From assembly GCA_910589665.1 (NCBI GenBank), contig CAJUTR010000004.1:1-64000 (forward strand): a stretch of DNA of 64,000 nt, in the 5' to 3' direction. The notes under the pieces were generated by a model. It was not told the DNA's origin and did no database searches. It saw only the letters and a program-made list of their open reading frames with translations. Below are positions 17,141-25,939 of this stretch, piece after piece. Made by a program: the position numbers and the translations under genes. The DNA is from an uncultured Eubacterium sp. GTDB lineage: Bacteria > Bacillota > Clostridia > Lachnospirales > Lachnospiraceae. The number at the start of each line of letters is the position of its first letter. Position 1 is the stretch's first letter.

Positions 17141-18547
17141 TTACATCAAAAAGCGCAGCCAATGAAACAATTTCAGCACGCCGATCACCCATTTATCTTT
17201 GCCGCTGATCTCCTGCCGCCTGACTCCTTCGGGAATTTCATACTGTTCCTTATCGACCACTTTGGCAGAAGCGGCTTCGTATTCCTGCATATGTTCTCTT
17301 AACTGCTGATTCACTCGTACGCTATCAATCACGAGCATCAGTTCCGTATCCAGATAGGCACTTCTCATATCCATATTGAACGAACCTATGATGGACAATC
17401 GGTTTCCAACCGAGATACTTTTTCCGTGATAGGACACGCCGCCCTCATACTCATATATGTTCAGGCCGGTATCCACCAGCCTGCCTTTATTCATCAGATA
17501 GTCCGAGGCGCCAAACGGATTTCCGTTATTCGCGGCAGAATTAGTCAGGAGCGAGGTGGCCGGATTATTGTCACAAACCTCCTGTAAGGACGCGTACATC
17601 CAGTCATTACAGATCACATATGGCGTGTGGATAAATATTTCGCCCTCAGCATGTTTCATAATTTCGATCAGAGAATAAAATACGACCGGTTCTTTCGCAT
17701 AGACATGGATCGGATTGGATAGCAGCGTGATCCGGTTCGTCTCGCAGGTCATGGACATATAGTCTGCGGGCTGCGACAGCTCCGGAACTTCTCTCTTCAT
17801 TTCCTCATACAGCTCTTCCAATTCGATCTTTGCCTCACCCATCTTTTCATTACCTCCGCCTTCATAAAATGGCGAACAGTCCTGCGCATTCCACACCGAC
17901 TCAAAATATTGCTCCAGCTGATGGATCGAGCTTCGTTCGTCCTCCGGGTCGGTGCTGTACACCAGAACATCCCTGTCATAATTTTTATACCCGTGATCGC
18001 CGAGGAAATAGTCATATGTATTCCTGCCTCCCAAAAGATAACAATCATCATCCACGATCACATATTTATCATGCATCCGGCCCATGCTTTTCCACGGCAT
18101 CAGAACATTGATCCGGTTATACACTTTTATTTCGACGTGATTCATATATGCTAACGCGTAAAAATATTCGTTTCTGTCCATCCGCAGCAATGCCGGCATC
18201 CCATCTACCAGGATCCGCACTTTTACACCGCGTTTTGCCGCCTGCAGCAGCACGGCCATCATGCGTTTCCCGCTCTCATCTGCCCGGAATTCAAACGTCG
18301 AGAGAATGATCCGATCCTCCGCCTGCTCCATCATTTTCAGCCGTTCCCTCAGCGCTTCCTCATTATCCTCTATGATGCAGGCGCGGTCAATGGATACAGT
18401 GTCTGCGTAGCAATCCGCTGCGCGGAATGAAGATTGGTATTCCTGGCTTATGTCTGGCTGTTTATTGTATGACAACCATACTCCTAAAAATAAATATACG
18501 ACAAATAGGATCAAAGATCCGAGTGTATACTTCAAGGCTCTTCTCAT
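17141..18547 (-). CDS. Phospholipase D-like phosphatidyltransferase (cardiolipin synthase-like)
   Basis: Product of 468 residues: one N-terminal membrane segment, then two PLD domains. The first HKD motif is HDKYVIVDD with GGRNTYDY after it; the second is HGKSISVGN followed by GSFNMDMRS. Two HKD motifs in one chain form the active site that joins two phosphatidylglycerols into cardiolipin, or act on related lipids. The start at 18547 overlaps the permease stop as ATGA and has GGAG seven bases upstream, so longer starts are rejected. Cotranscribed and translationally coupled with the AI-2E permease. Confidence 0.88.
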   Translation of the reverse strand: MRRALKYTLGSLILFVVYLFLGVWLSYNKQPDISQEYQSSFRAADCYADTVSIDRACIIEDNEEALRERLKMMEQAEDRIILSTFEFRADESGKRMMAVLLQAAKRGVKVRILVDGMPALLRMDRNEYFYALAYMNHVEIKVYNRINVLMPWKSMGRMHDKYVIVDDDCYLLGGRNTYDYFLGDHGYKNYDRDVLVYSTDPEDERSSIHQLEQYFESVWNAQDCSPFYEGGGNEKMGEAKIELEELYEEMKREVPELSQPADYMSMTCETNRITLLSNPIHVYAKEPVVFYSLIEIMKHAEGEIFIHTPYVICNDWMYASLQEVCDNNPATSLLTNSAANNGNPFGASDYLMNKGRLVDTGLNIYEYEGGVSYHGKSISVGNRLSIIGSFNMDMRSAYLDTELMLVIDSVRVNQQLREHMQEYEAASAKVVDKEQYEIPEGVRRQEISGKDKWVIGVLKLFHWLRFLM

Positions 18548-19707
18548 TTTTTTCTCCATAGGTGTACGCCTTTTGCGCCTAGCACCTCTCTTCGGTTCAC
18601 ATTTTCGCGGATCAGCGCATACCCCGTAGACATCAATGGTATAAAGACAAGCATTCCCGTAACGCCGAAGAGGCTGCCGCCTATGCTGACGGCCATCAGT
18701 ACCCAGATAGACGGTAGACCGACTGAATTTCCGACCACCCGTGGATAGATCAGATTCCCCTCGATCTGCTGGAGCACAAGGAACAGGATCAAAAACCAAA
18801 GCGCCTGCAGCGGATCGTTTACCAGGATCAGAAACGTTCCCACCGCGCAGCCGGTAAAGGCACCCACAATAGGAATCAACGAGGTAACCGCGATCAGCGC
18901 TCCCACTGTAAATGCGTAGGGCATTCGGAATATACTCATGGAAACGACAAACATCACTCCTAATATCAACGCCTCCAGACACTGTCCGGCAATGAAATTG
19001 CTGAAATTACGATCCAGTAACGTACCAGCCTTCCTTACCTTTCGCCTGATCCGTGCCGGCAGGTATGCGTTGAGAAGCCGGCCGGCCTGACTCGCCAGCT
19101 TCTCCTTCTGCGCCAGTATATACAGGGCAAAAACAAAAGCGATCGCCGTATTTACCACACCGGATATGATACTGCCAGCCACATTAAACGTAGATCCGAG
19201 CATATTTCCCGCGCCATTCTTCATAAAATACATGATATTTTCAAGAAGGTCATTCCAATTGATCTCTTTTAGATCAAGCCGGTTCAGCTGGTCTGCCAGC
19301 ATCGAATCCTCTCTCGTCAGCTCGCCAAATTCCTCCATCCATTTCTGGATAAAGGCCGGTATTTTTTTCCCGATCTCGGAAATGGTCAGTGCCATCTGAG
19401 GCAGTACCACTCCCACGACGATGGCGAGTACAAGAGCGATCAACGCAAGGGTGGCCACCATGCTGACGGGCCGTTTTAGTTTATCTGACGCCTTTCCACT
19501 CCAGCCGCCCAGCATGTTCTCGATCGCCCTCATGGGAATGTTCAAAACGAACGCGATCGCGCCGCCGTAAAGAAACGGTTTTAGTATGCCAAACAAAAAA
19601 GCGGCCCCCAAAAAGACCTTCTCACTATATAGGATCACCAAAACCAAAAAAGCAGCCAGGATCATCAATCTTCTGATCTGCTTTAGTTTTTCCCTGCTAA
19701 ATTCCAT
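18544..19707 (-). CDS. AI-2E family transporter
   Basis: Integral membrane protein of 387 residues with about eight membrane segments and the family's C-terminal signature, QQIEGNLIYPRVVGNSVGLP. The family was named for AI-2 export but includes sodium/proton antiporters and permeases of unknown substrate. The ATG at 19707 is chosen because AGGA lies seven bases upstream; a start 36 bases earlier lacks one. The stop overlaps the phospholipase D start by four bases. Confidence 0.9.
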   Translation of the reverse strand: MEFSREKLKQIRRLMILAAFLVLVILYSEKVFLGAAFLFGILKPFLYGGAIAFVLNIPMRAIENMLGGWSGKASDKLKRPVSMVATLALIALVLAIVVGVVLPQMALTISEIGKKIPAFIQKWMEEFGELTREDSMLADQLNRLDLKEINWNDLLENIMYFMKNGAGNMLGSTFNVAGSIISGVVNTAIAFVFALYILAQKEKLASQAGRLLNAYLPARIRRKVRKAGTLLDRNFSNFIAGQCLEALILGVMFVVSMSIFRMPYAFTVGALIAVTSLIPIVGAFTGCAVGTFLILVNDPLQALWFLILFLVLQQIEGNLIYPRVVGNSVGLPSIWVLMAVSIGGSLFGVTGMLVFIPLMSTGYALIRENVNRREVLGAKGVHLWRKK

Positions 19708-19827
19708 ATTCTGTTTCCTTTCTTTTTTGAACGGTACTAACACTGTCGTTATGACGCGGCGGCTCTGTGTCCGCTGCGCCTGATCAACGCATAGTGTATC
19801 ATATCTGCCCGTTTTTTGTCAAAGACT

Positions 19828-20253
19828 TCACAAAAGTTTCCGCATCCAGATATGAGGGCATCCTTCCTCCTCCTGCACGCTGCCAAATTCCGCAAATCCC
19901 AGTTTTCCATAAAATGGAACAGCACGGCACTGGGCATGCAGCACGATCTCGGTTCCGCCCCGTAATCTTACATATTTTTCAACTTCGTGAACCAGGATCG
20001 AACCAATATGTTTCCCACGGCTTTTAGCGATGACTGCCAGTCTGCCCAATGTGTAAGCGTTCATTTCCTGATTCCAAAAGACACGGCAGGTCGCGATCGG
20101 AGATCGTTCGTCTTCAAATAAGACAAAATGCACCGCTGCCTCGTCCGTCTCATCATATTCCTCCTGAAACCCCTGTTCGTCGATGAAAACTTTTTTTCTG
20201 ATCTCTCTCGCAGGATCTGTGAGTGTTTCGTATATGGCTACTTTCACGATCAT
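19828..20253 (-). CDS. GNAT family N-acetyltransferase
   Basis: Product of 141 residues, a single GNAT fold of ElaA type. IRKKVFIDEQGF is the first strand-helix region. RLAVIAKSRGKHIGS is motif A, which binds acetyl-CoA pyrophosphate. VPFYGKLGF is motif B. Substrate cannot be deduced. It is a single gene between the permease operon and a run of small DUF genes. Confidence 0.9.
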   Translation of the reverse strand: MIVKVAIYETLTDPAREIRKKVFIDEQGFQEEYDETDEAAVHFVLFEDERSPIATCRVFWNQEMNAYTLGRLAVIAKSRGKHIGSILVHEVEKYVRLRGGTEIVLHAQCRAVPFYGKLGFAEFGSVQEEEGCPHIWMRKLL

Positions 20254-20284
20254 TTTCCCCCATCAATGAAGCATGAACTTATTC

Positions 20285-20530
20285 TTAATTCATTACATGC
20301 GCAGTAATCATGGTATAGCTGTGAGCATTGACAGTAATCCTAATATTGTCTAGTTCGCAGTACCAATTCTTCCCCTGTCGATACGTATGACAATTTTTAT
20401 CCAAAATCAAACGTTTACAAAATTCAACTACATCATCTGTATCTAATTTCAAATTTCTTTTAATTCTATCGATCCCCATTTCGGTCGTATGGATTTTATC
20501 AATATGATCGATCAAAAGTTGATCACTCAT
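20285..20530 (-). CDS. DUF3781 family protein
   Basis: Product of 81 residues matching the DUF3781 pattern: IHTTEMGIDRIKRNL near residue 14, DVVEFCK, and a beta-rich C-terminal half ending VNAHSYTMITAH. Function of the family is unknown. It heads a run of small minus-strand genes (ferredoxin, DUF3795, DUF1905). Confidence 0.7.
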   Translation of the reverse strand: MSDQLLIDHIDKIHTTEMGIDRIKRNLKLDTDDVVEFCKRLILDKNCHTYRQGKNWYCELDNIRITVNAHSYTMITAHVMN

Positions 20531-20563
20531 TGGACGACCCTCCTTCTAACTAACGTTTGCAAG

Positions 20564-20749
20564 TTACAATACTAACGCCTTTTTGGGGCAGAAATTTGAA
20601 CATTTTCCACACCGGATACATTTGTCGTCATCTATTTTAGGTGCTTCAAAATCCTTTTGGCTTAACGCACCTACCGGGCAGACATTTACAGCAGGACATT
20701 TGTGATTCTGAGGACAATTATCCACTATGATCTTCAATTTTTTCTCCAT
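20564..20749 (-). CDS. Small 4Fe-4S ferredoxin
   Basis: Product of 61 residues. The C-terminal CIRCGKCSNFCP is a complete 4Fe-4S motif. The N-terminal cysteines CPQNHKCPAVNVCP form a second, spaced cluster-like set, so it may bind one or two clusters. It probably carries electrons in the cytoplasm. GGAG upstream supports the start. No redox partner is encoded beside it. Confidence 0.85.
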   Translation of the reverse strand: MEKKLKIIVDNCPQNHKCPAVNVCPVGALSQKDFEAPKIDDDKCIRCGKCSNFCPKKALVL

Positions 20750-20885
20750 GACATTATTCTCCTTTCAAATCGTCTAACAGCCATCGTTTGTTGATATTGA
20801 CCTAGTACAACATAACTAACGCAGCTCAAGACCAAATACATAAATAAACTCCCGTCCACGCTTCTCCCGACAAACGGGAGTCTGA

Positions 20886-21320
20886 TCATCTCTTTTTGTA
20901 CACAATGATTTCTGGCTCTGCACCATTGCACCCATATTCGCATACAAGTAAACAGTTGTTGTCTGCAACAAGCCCATAGCACCTATCACTGTCTGCTTTT
21001 TCAACTTGATTACCGAGATATATTTTTGTATCATCAAGCAATTTTACTTTTTCTCCGTTTGGAAGAGTATACTCCAAATTAACATATGCACCGCTTAACT
21101 GACAAAGAGTCGTTATCGCGGGCATATCCGAAATCCCGAGAGAATTAAACTCTTCAATCAAGCGATTCCTGTATGCGACAAAACCGTTTTCGCCACCTGT
21201 TTTATAACACTCGGCAACAATACAATCCCCGCCAAAAGGGTGTCCGTGTGTCTCTGTACATCCTTTACAGCTGCTTTTAAAACCGCATCCGATACAATCA
21301 ATCCCGCAAATTGTGTCCAT
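20886..21320 (-). CDS. DUF3795 cysteine-rich protein
   Basis: Product of 144 residues beginning at 21320, where GGAGG lies eight bases upstream. The N-terminal half is cysteine-rich, with TICGIDCIGCGF and CKGCTE, and has the DUF3795 layout. The C-terminal half differs from typical members and ends in a beta-rich region. Metal binding is likely. Function unknown. Confidence 0.7.
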   Translation of the reverse strand: MDTICGIDCIGCGFKSSCKGCTETHGHPFGGDCIVAECYKTGGENGFVAYRNRLIEEFNSLGISDMPAITTLCQLSGAYVNLEYTLPNGEKVKLLDDTKIYLGNQVEKADSDRCYGLVADNNCLLVCEYGCNGAEPEIIVYKKR

Positions 21321-21482
21321 TCGCATTTCCTCCCCCCATTTTACTTTTGATTCGTTTTTTGCCAAATCAGCACTGGTTTCTCTGTATGTGAATAGCAAAC
21401 TTATATATCCTTTTCTACAAAATGCGTCTCATAAAGATTCCAGTATTTCCGATAGATCCTATCCTCATTGCAATTCAATCCC

Positions 21483-21767
21483 TTACTGTTCACGAACGGT
21501 TACTTCCACTTCGTCCCCTTCCGACTTCCCTAGCTGTTCACGAATTGATTTTAGCATTCCAATAATATAGCAGATACTTCCATCCGGATTTTTTACTCCC
21601 ATATTTACGATACTGCCATCATATGGAATGCCATCAAATGTTACATGGACTTTCACTCTTCCCTTGCCGAATTCTTTCCGAATATCATAAGGAAATTCAA
21701 TATATGCTCCGCCTTTCTTTGGAACACGATGGATTCTAGCCTTGAACTCATATAAATTGCCATCCAT
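21483..21767 (-). CDS. DUF1905 family protein
   Basis: Product of 94 residues matching DUF1905: AYIEFPYDIRKEFGKGRVKV and then VTFDGIPYDGS, with GMLKSIREQLGKSEGD near the C terminus. Small beta-barrel-like proteins of this family are common in Firmicutes; role unknown. It stands alone between DUF3795 and the divergent TfoX-like gene. Confidence 0.85.
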   Translation of the reverse strand: MDGNLYEFKARIHRVPKKGGAYIEFPYDIRKEFGKGRVKVHVTFDGIPYDGSIVNMGVKNPDGSICYIIGMLKSIREQLGKSEGDEVEVTVREQ

Positions 21768-21906
21768 TTCATTTCTCTCCCAATAGCGTTTTCATATATT
21801 ATAACGTAGAACCATCGATCTGTAAAGGATAAGCTCACTACATTCCTACAAATATCCCGTTATGTAAAGCCGCTCTCACGATTAACCAAAATCAGCACAT
21901 GATACA

Positions 21907-21934
21907 TTGATTTTTACTATTTTTCGTGTATACT
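21907..21934 (+). promoter_or_regulatory. Promoter of the TfoX-domain gene
   Basis: TTGATT and TATACT are 16 bases apart on the plus strand, about 40 bases before the ATG at 21975. Confidence 0.55.
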
Positions 21935-21974
21935 ATAATTAAGAAAATACAAAAAAAGAAAGAAGGAACCGATC

Positions 21975-22307
21975 ATGGCTACATCAATACAGGCTTACGA
22001 ATTCATTATGGAACAATTAAATAAAGTAGGGGATATTACCACTCGGAAAATGATGGGCGAATATCTCGTATATTTCAAACGAAAACTCATAGGAAATATC
22101 TGCGACGATCAACTGTATTTGAAACCGACGGACTCTGCCCTGCGTTTATTACCCGACGCAGAACGGGACTATCCCTACGAGGGTTCAAAGACGCAGATGA
22201 TCATCATGGATAACCTCGATCATACAGAACTTCTGTCAGCCGTTTTACATGCGATGTATGAGGAACTGCCAGAACCGAAATCCAAATCCGCCAAGTCAAA
22301 AAAATAG
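21975..22307 (+). CDS. TfoX N-terminal domain protein
   Basis: Product of 110 residues with the TfoX_N fold: TTRKMMGEYLVYFKRKLIGN, then DDQLYLKPT and YPYEGSKTQMI. The full TfoX/Sxy competence regulator has a second domain absent here; stand-alone N-terminal proteins are widespread in Firmicutes with no established role. The basic tail (KSKSAKSKK) could bind nucleic acid. AGAAGGA upstream is a good ribosome-binding site. Confidence 0.88.
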   Translation: MATSIQAYEFIMEQLNKVGDITTRKMMGEYLVYFKRKLIGNICDDQLYLKPTDSALRLLPDAERDYPYEGSKTQMIIMDNLDHTELLSAVLHAMYEELPEPKSKSAKSKK

Positions 22308-22466
22308 ATCAGGTCAGGTTCTTTTTGTATTGACCGGGCGGCATTGCCCACAAAGTAACTGTGAACTTTCCAGCGAAAAAACGCAAGAAATATAAGTCGA
22401 TGCTGCAGATTGGGTGACGGAAGGTTCTTACTCCCCACCAGTAAAAGATTAAATCTAAGAAAGTCT

Positions 22467-22501
22467 AAAACAGCTCTCGCCGTTATGACGGGGGCTGTTT
22501 T
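22467..22501 (-). terminator. Terminator of the LytTR/GHKL operon
   Basis: Stem AAAACAGC/GCTGTTTT with an inner GC-rich part lies immediately after the kinase stop on the minus strand and ends in TTTT. Confidence 0.7.
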
Positions 22502-22502
22502 A

Positions 22503-23252
22503 CTACAACAAAAGACCCTGCTCTCCCGCACCGCCAAGTCCCAGCATGATCTCCGTGACAAAAACCCCCTCTTCGTGCTGCCTGTTCAGATACCCGTTGT
22601 AACGCTTCACCACCTGATCTACCCGCATCAAACCAAATCCATGCTCGCCTGCCTTTAGCGACAGGTACGAACTTCCCTGTTTTTTCACCCCTCCGCCCAT
22701 AGAATTGGACACATAAATATACAGCTGCTCTTTCAAAATGTCGATATATACGCGGATAAACTGCCTTTCGCCCATCTCCTCCCTCTCACACGCCTCGATC
22801 GCGTTGTCCAGCAGGTTTCCGATGATGACACACAGGTCAACCTCGGATATCGGCATCTTCTTTGGCACAAATGCCGTCGCGCTCACGTCAATCCCTTTTG
22901 ACCTTGCCACGCCAAGCTTACTGTTTAAAATAGCGTCGATACGGACATTCCCCGTCTTGACCACCGTATCCACTGCCGTCAGGTCCTCGCCCAGTTCGTC
23001 GAGATACTGCTCCAGTTCCCCATACTGCCCTAGTACAAGGTGCGCCTTCATCGTCTGGATATGATGTTTATAATCATGCCGCCAGCCGCGTACCTGGCGG
23101 TACATATTTTCTACTTCCTCACAGTGTTTCCGGATCAGGTCGGCCTGATAATCCGAAATCCGCCTGTCTACAAAAGCAGAAACCATGTTCCGGATACCGA
23201 GCAGAACTACCGGCAGAAGGACGATCCCCAGACAGGCCCATACAAACACCAT
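22503..23252 (-). CDS. GHKL sensor histidine kinase, AgrC-like
   Basis: Product of 249 residues, shorter than typical AgrC. One N-terminal membrane segment is followed by a dimerisation helix with WRHDYKHHIQTM (phospho-acceptor histidine region). The GHKL ATPase has N-box IIGNLLDNAIEA and G-box GEHGFGLMRV. The multi-pass peptide sensor seen in AgrC is missing, so it may sense through another protein, possibly the ABC exporter encoded upstream. It starts four bases after the response regulator stop. Confidence 0.9.
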   Translation of the reverse strand: MVFVWACLGIVLLPVVLLGIRNMVSAFVDRRISDYQADLIRKHCEEVENMYRQVRGWRHDYKHHIQTMKAHLVLGQYGELEQYLDELGEDLTAVDTVVKTGNVRIDAILNSKLGVARSKGIDVSATAFVPKKMPISEVDLCVIIGNLLDNAIEACEREEMGERQFIRVYIDILKEQLYIYVSNSMGGGVKKQGSSYLSLKAGEHGFGLMRVDQVVKRYNGYLNRQHEEGVFVTEIMLGLGGAGEQGLLL

Positions 23253-23255
23253 TTC

Positions 23256-23987
23256 TCACATGCCTCCTCTTTTCCTGCTGTAGAAGCGGATAAACGCCTC
23301 ATGGACCGCCCTGTAGCTCCTCCGGCTGAGCGGGATACGCTCCCCGCCGTCCAAAATGACTTCCGTTTTATCGATCCGTGCCACATGCAGCAGGTTCACC
23401 AGATAAGAACGATGGCAAAGGACAAATAGTCCACTGTCAGACAGCCGTTCCTGCCAGACGCCAATTCCCTCCCTGACGCGGTAAGCCGCTTCCGTCTCAT
23501 GTACTTCCGTCTCATGTGAAAAAGCCTCGATATATGTTATGTCCTTTGTTCTGATGCGCATGGAGGCGCCTTCTGTCTCCACCAGGCAGACCGGTTCGTC
23601 CCCTGCGTGTTCCCGCCCGTCCACGATCCGCTCCATGCAAATGGCGACTTTCTGCTTATCCAGCGGTTTCACGAGATAGTGGAGCGCCGCCACCTCATAC
23701 CCCTCCTGTAAATAGTCGGTAATCCCTGTCGTAAATACGATCGCCACCCCGTGATCCTGCGTGCGGATGCGTCTGGCAAGCTCCACCCCATTGATGCCAG
23801 GCATCTGAATATCGAGAAACAACGCATCCCATACACGATTTTCCTCCCACTCAAATAAAAAGCTTCCAGCATTCGGGAATTTACGGAACTGACAGCGGAT
23901 ATGGTTTTTCTCCAACCATTCCCCGATATACTGCACCAGCAGATCCGCATGGGCGCTTTCATCTTCCACAATAGCAATGTTTAGCAT
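23256..23987 (-). CDS. LytTR-family response regulator
   Basis: Product of 243 residues: receiver domain with EDE near residue 8 and phospho-acceptor in ALFLDIQMPGINGV, then a LytTR DNA-binding domain from about residue 140 with EAFSHETEVH, FVLCHRSYLVNL and IPLSRRSYR. The ATG at 23987 is favoured because the receiver begins there and GGAG lies upstream. LytTR regulators usually control peptide signalling, bacteriocin or exporter genes; the two ABC genes just upstream are the natural candidates. Confidence 0.93.
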   Translation of the reverse strand: MLNIAIVEDESAHADLLVQYIGEWLEKNHIRCQFRKFPNAGSFLFEWEENRVWDALFLDIQMPGINGVELARRIRTQDHGVAIVFTTGITDYLQEGYEVAALHYLVKPLDKQKVAICMERIVDGREHAGDEPVCLVETEGASMRIRTKDITYIEAFSHETEVHETEAAYRVREGIGVWQERLSDSGLFVLCHRSYLVNLLHVARIDKTEVILDGGERIPLSRRSYRAVHEAFIRFYSRKRGGM

Positions 23988-24067
23988 CCGAATCGTTCTC
24001 CATTCTGACTGTGTCCACCATAATACCGCTATTATATCAGAAAACCAGTCCGGATGCAAACCGCCCG

Positions 24068-25939
24068 CTACGCTTCTTCTTTCCTGTAATACTGTGCCTG
24101 TGCCGTCCACATTTGATGATACAGGCCATCCTCCTTCTCCATCAGTTTTTCATGAGATCCCCTCTGCACGATCTCCCCGCCGTCGAACACGACGATATCC
24201 TCACAGAAACGGCAGGAGGACAGGCGGTGAGAAATATAAACGGCCGTCTTCGTTCCCACCATCTGGTTAAATGCCGAATAGATCTCGAACTCCGCAACCG
24301 GATCGAGCGCCGCCGTAGGTTCATCCAGCAAAATAAAGGGAGAATCCCGATACAGCGCACGGGCGATCGCGATCTTTTGTTTCTCCCCTCCGGATAGTTT
24401 TACCCCGTCGTCATACTGCTCTCCCACATAAGTGCTGATCCCCTGTTCCAGCATTTCCAGACGTTCCCCAAATCCAGCGCGTTCCAGGCAGTCCCTGACC
24501 TGGTCATCGTCATATTCCGAAGAGACCGCGACATTTTCCGCCACGGAGAAATCAAATGTCGAGAAGTCCTGGAATACGACCGAAAACAATTCCATATATT
24601 CCCGGTAATCAAATTTCCTCACATCTACGCCATTCAAACGGATCTCCCCCTCTGTGGGATCGTACAGCCGGCACAAAAGTTTTATCATCGTCGTCTTTCC
24701 AGAACCATTTTTTCCGACGAGCGCCATCTTCTCCCCGATCCGCATTTTCAGGGAAAAATTCCGCAGAGCGTACTCACTGCAGCCCGGATAACGGAATGAC
24801 ACGTTGCAAAATTCGATCTCGTACTCATTATCCCTGCGCTTCTCTACCGGAAGTTTCCCCCGGTAAAGCTTCCCTTCTGAATCCAGAAATTCAAAGGTCG
24901 AACTTTGTCTGCGCGCCACCAGTAAAAATCCCGACAGATTGCTGATGATCTGCTGGATGGATGTCGTCAGGCGTTCAAAACAGGCGACATAGCGGACCAG
25001 GTCTCCGACGAGCACTCTTCCTCCTACCGCCATGAGCGTCAGGAAGAAATAGCAGATCCCGCTCACCCCGATGCCAGATACATTTTCAAACATCTCCTCT
25101 TTCCCGCCCTCTCTCGCCATATCTGCTTCTTTTTGTTTTAAAAATTCTTTCCCGTGTTCCACCATATATTCTTCCAAAAGCGGCTTGGCACGATACAGTT
25201 TTATATCCTTGCGGTTTTCTGGTGTTATGCCATTAAATAACGTAAAATACCACATCAGGTTTATTTTTTCCGGCTCATTTTTCGGCCACCTCTGCATGAT
25301 GCGGTTCAGTTTTTCCCCGAAATAACCGGAGCCAATTGCGTGCATAACAATGGCCGCCACCAGTACCCCGAAATATACATAAGTAATAACACTCCGGTTC
25401 TCCCATAAACCATTTATGACAGGAACCAGCATCCCGACGGCAAACGCCGCGTTGAACAGATAGAAAAAGAACTCCTCCATGCAGATATACGCCCCGTAAA
25501 TGCCACTCCCCCAGTTATTATCCTCCTGCATCCGGCTGTACAGTTCATTCATATATGGACTTTCCAGATCCGGCCAGTCCATCTCCATTCTCTTTCCATT
25601 TTTGCGGATGGATACCTGATCCCATGACATCTCCTTCATCCGCTGGCATTTCATGCGAAACCAGCCGGACAGTATACTTAGCACAAACCCAGCCGCCAGC
25701 CAGAACACCGTCCGGTACGCCAGTTCACGAATCGGCCTCCCCTCTGCCAGCCCATTTAACACCATAGCAGACACATAAATACCAATATAACCTCCGGCAA
25801 TCGTCATCATCTGCAAAAGCACTGTCATCGGGACAAAATGACGGTTCAGCCTCCACACCTCCTGCCACAGTCTGCGGCAGACCTCCACCTTTTCGTGAAG
25901 GGTCAGCTTCTCCGTCAGTTCTTTACTCATAACACGCAT
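24068..25939 (-). CDS. ABC transporter, fused permease and ATPase (second half of heterodimer)
   Basis: Product of 623 residues with six membrane segments over the first 330 residues and a C-terminal ATPase. Walker A is GKNGSGKTTM, signature LSGGEKQKIAIARALY, Walker B FILLDEPTAALD, and H-loop ISHRL. The start at 25939 overlaps the previous ABC gene by 17 bases. Paired half-size exporters in one operon form heterodimers that export peptides, lipids or drugs. Lack of a C39 peptidase argues against self-processed bacteriocins. Confidence 0.92.
   Translation of the reverse strand: MRVMSKELTEKLTLHEKVEVCRRLWQEVWRLNRHFVPMTVLLQMMTIAGGYIGIYVSAMVLNGLAEGRPIRELAYRTVFWLAAGFVLSILSGWFRMKCQRMKEMSWDQVSIRKNGKRMEMDWPDLESPYMNELYSRMQEDNNWGSGIYGAYICMEEFFFYLFNAAFAVGMLVPVINGLWENRSVITYVYFGVLVAAIVMHAIGSGYFGEKLNRIMQRWPKNEPEKINLMWYFTLFNGITPENRKDIKLYRAKPLLEEYMVEHGKEFLKQKEADMAREGGKEEMFENVSGIGVSGICYFFLTLMAVGGRVLVGDLVRYVACFERLTTSIQQIISNLSGFLLVARRQSSTFEFLDSEGKLYRGKLPVEKRRDNEYEIEFCNVSFRYPGCSEYALRNFSLKMRIGEKMALVGKNGSGKTTMIKLLCRLYDPTEGEIRLNGVDVRKFDYREYMELFSVVFQDFSTFDFSVAENVAVSSEYDDDQVRDCLERAGFGERLEMLEQGISTYVGEQYDDGVKLSGGEKQKIAIARALYRDSPFILLDEPTAALDPVAEFEIYSAFNQMVGTKTAVYISHRLSSCRFCEDIVVFDGGEIVQRGSHEKLMEKEDGLYHQMWTAQAQYYRKEEA

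Noticed and set aside
17141..18982. Longer 613-residue start for the phospholipase D gene
   Set aside because: The extra 145 residues are the antisense-like reading of the permease gene; the ATGA overlap with GGAG upstream gives the better start at 18547.
22220..22561. 113-residue minus-strand open frame spanning the TfoX gene end
   Set aside because: It overlaps two real genes and the kinase terminator; better explained as a repeat or non-coding segment.
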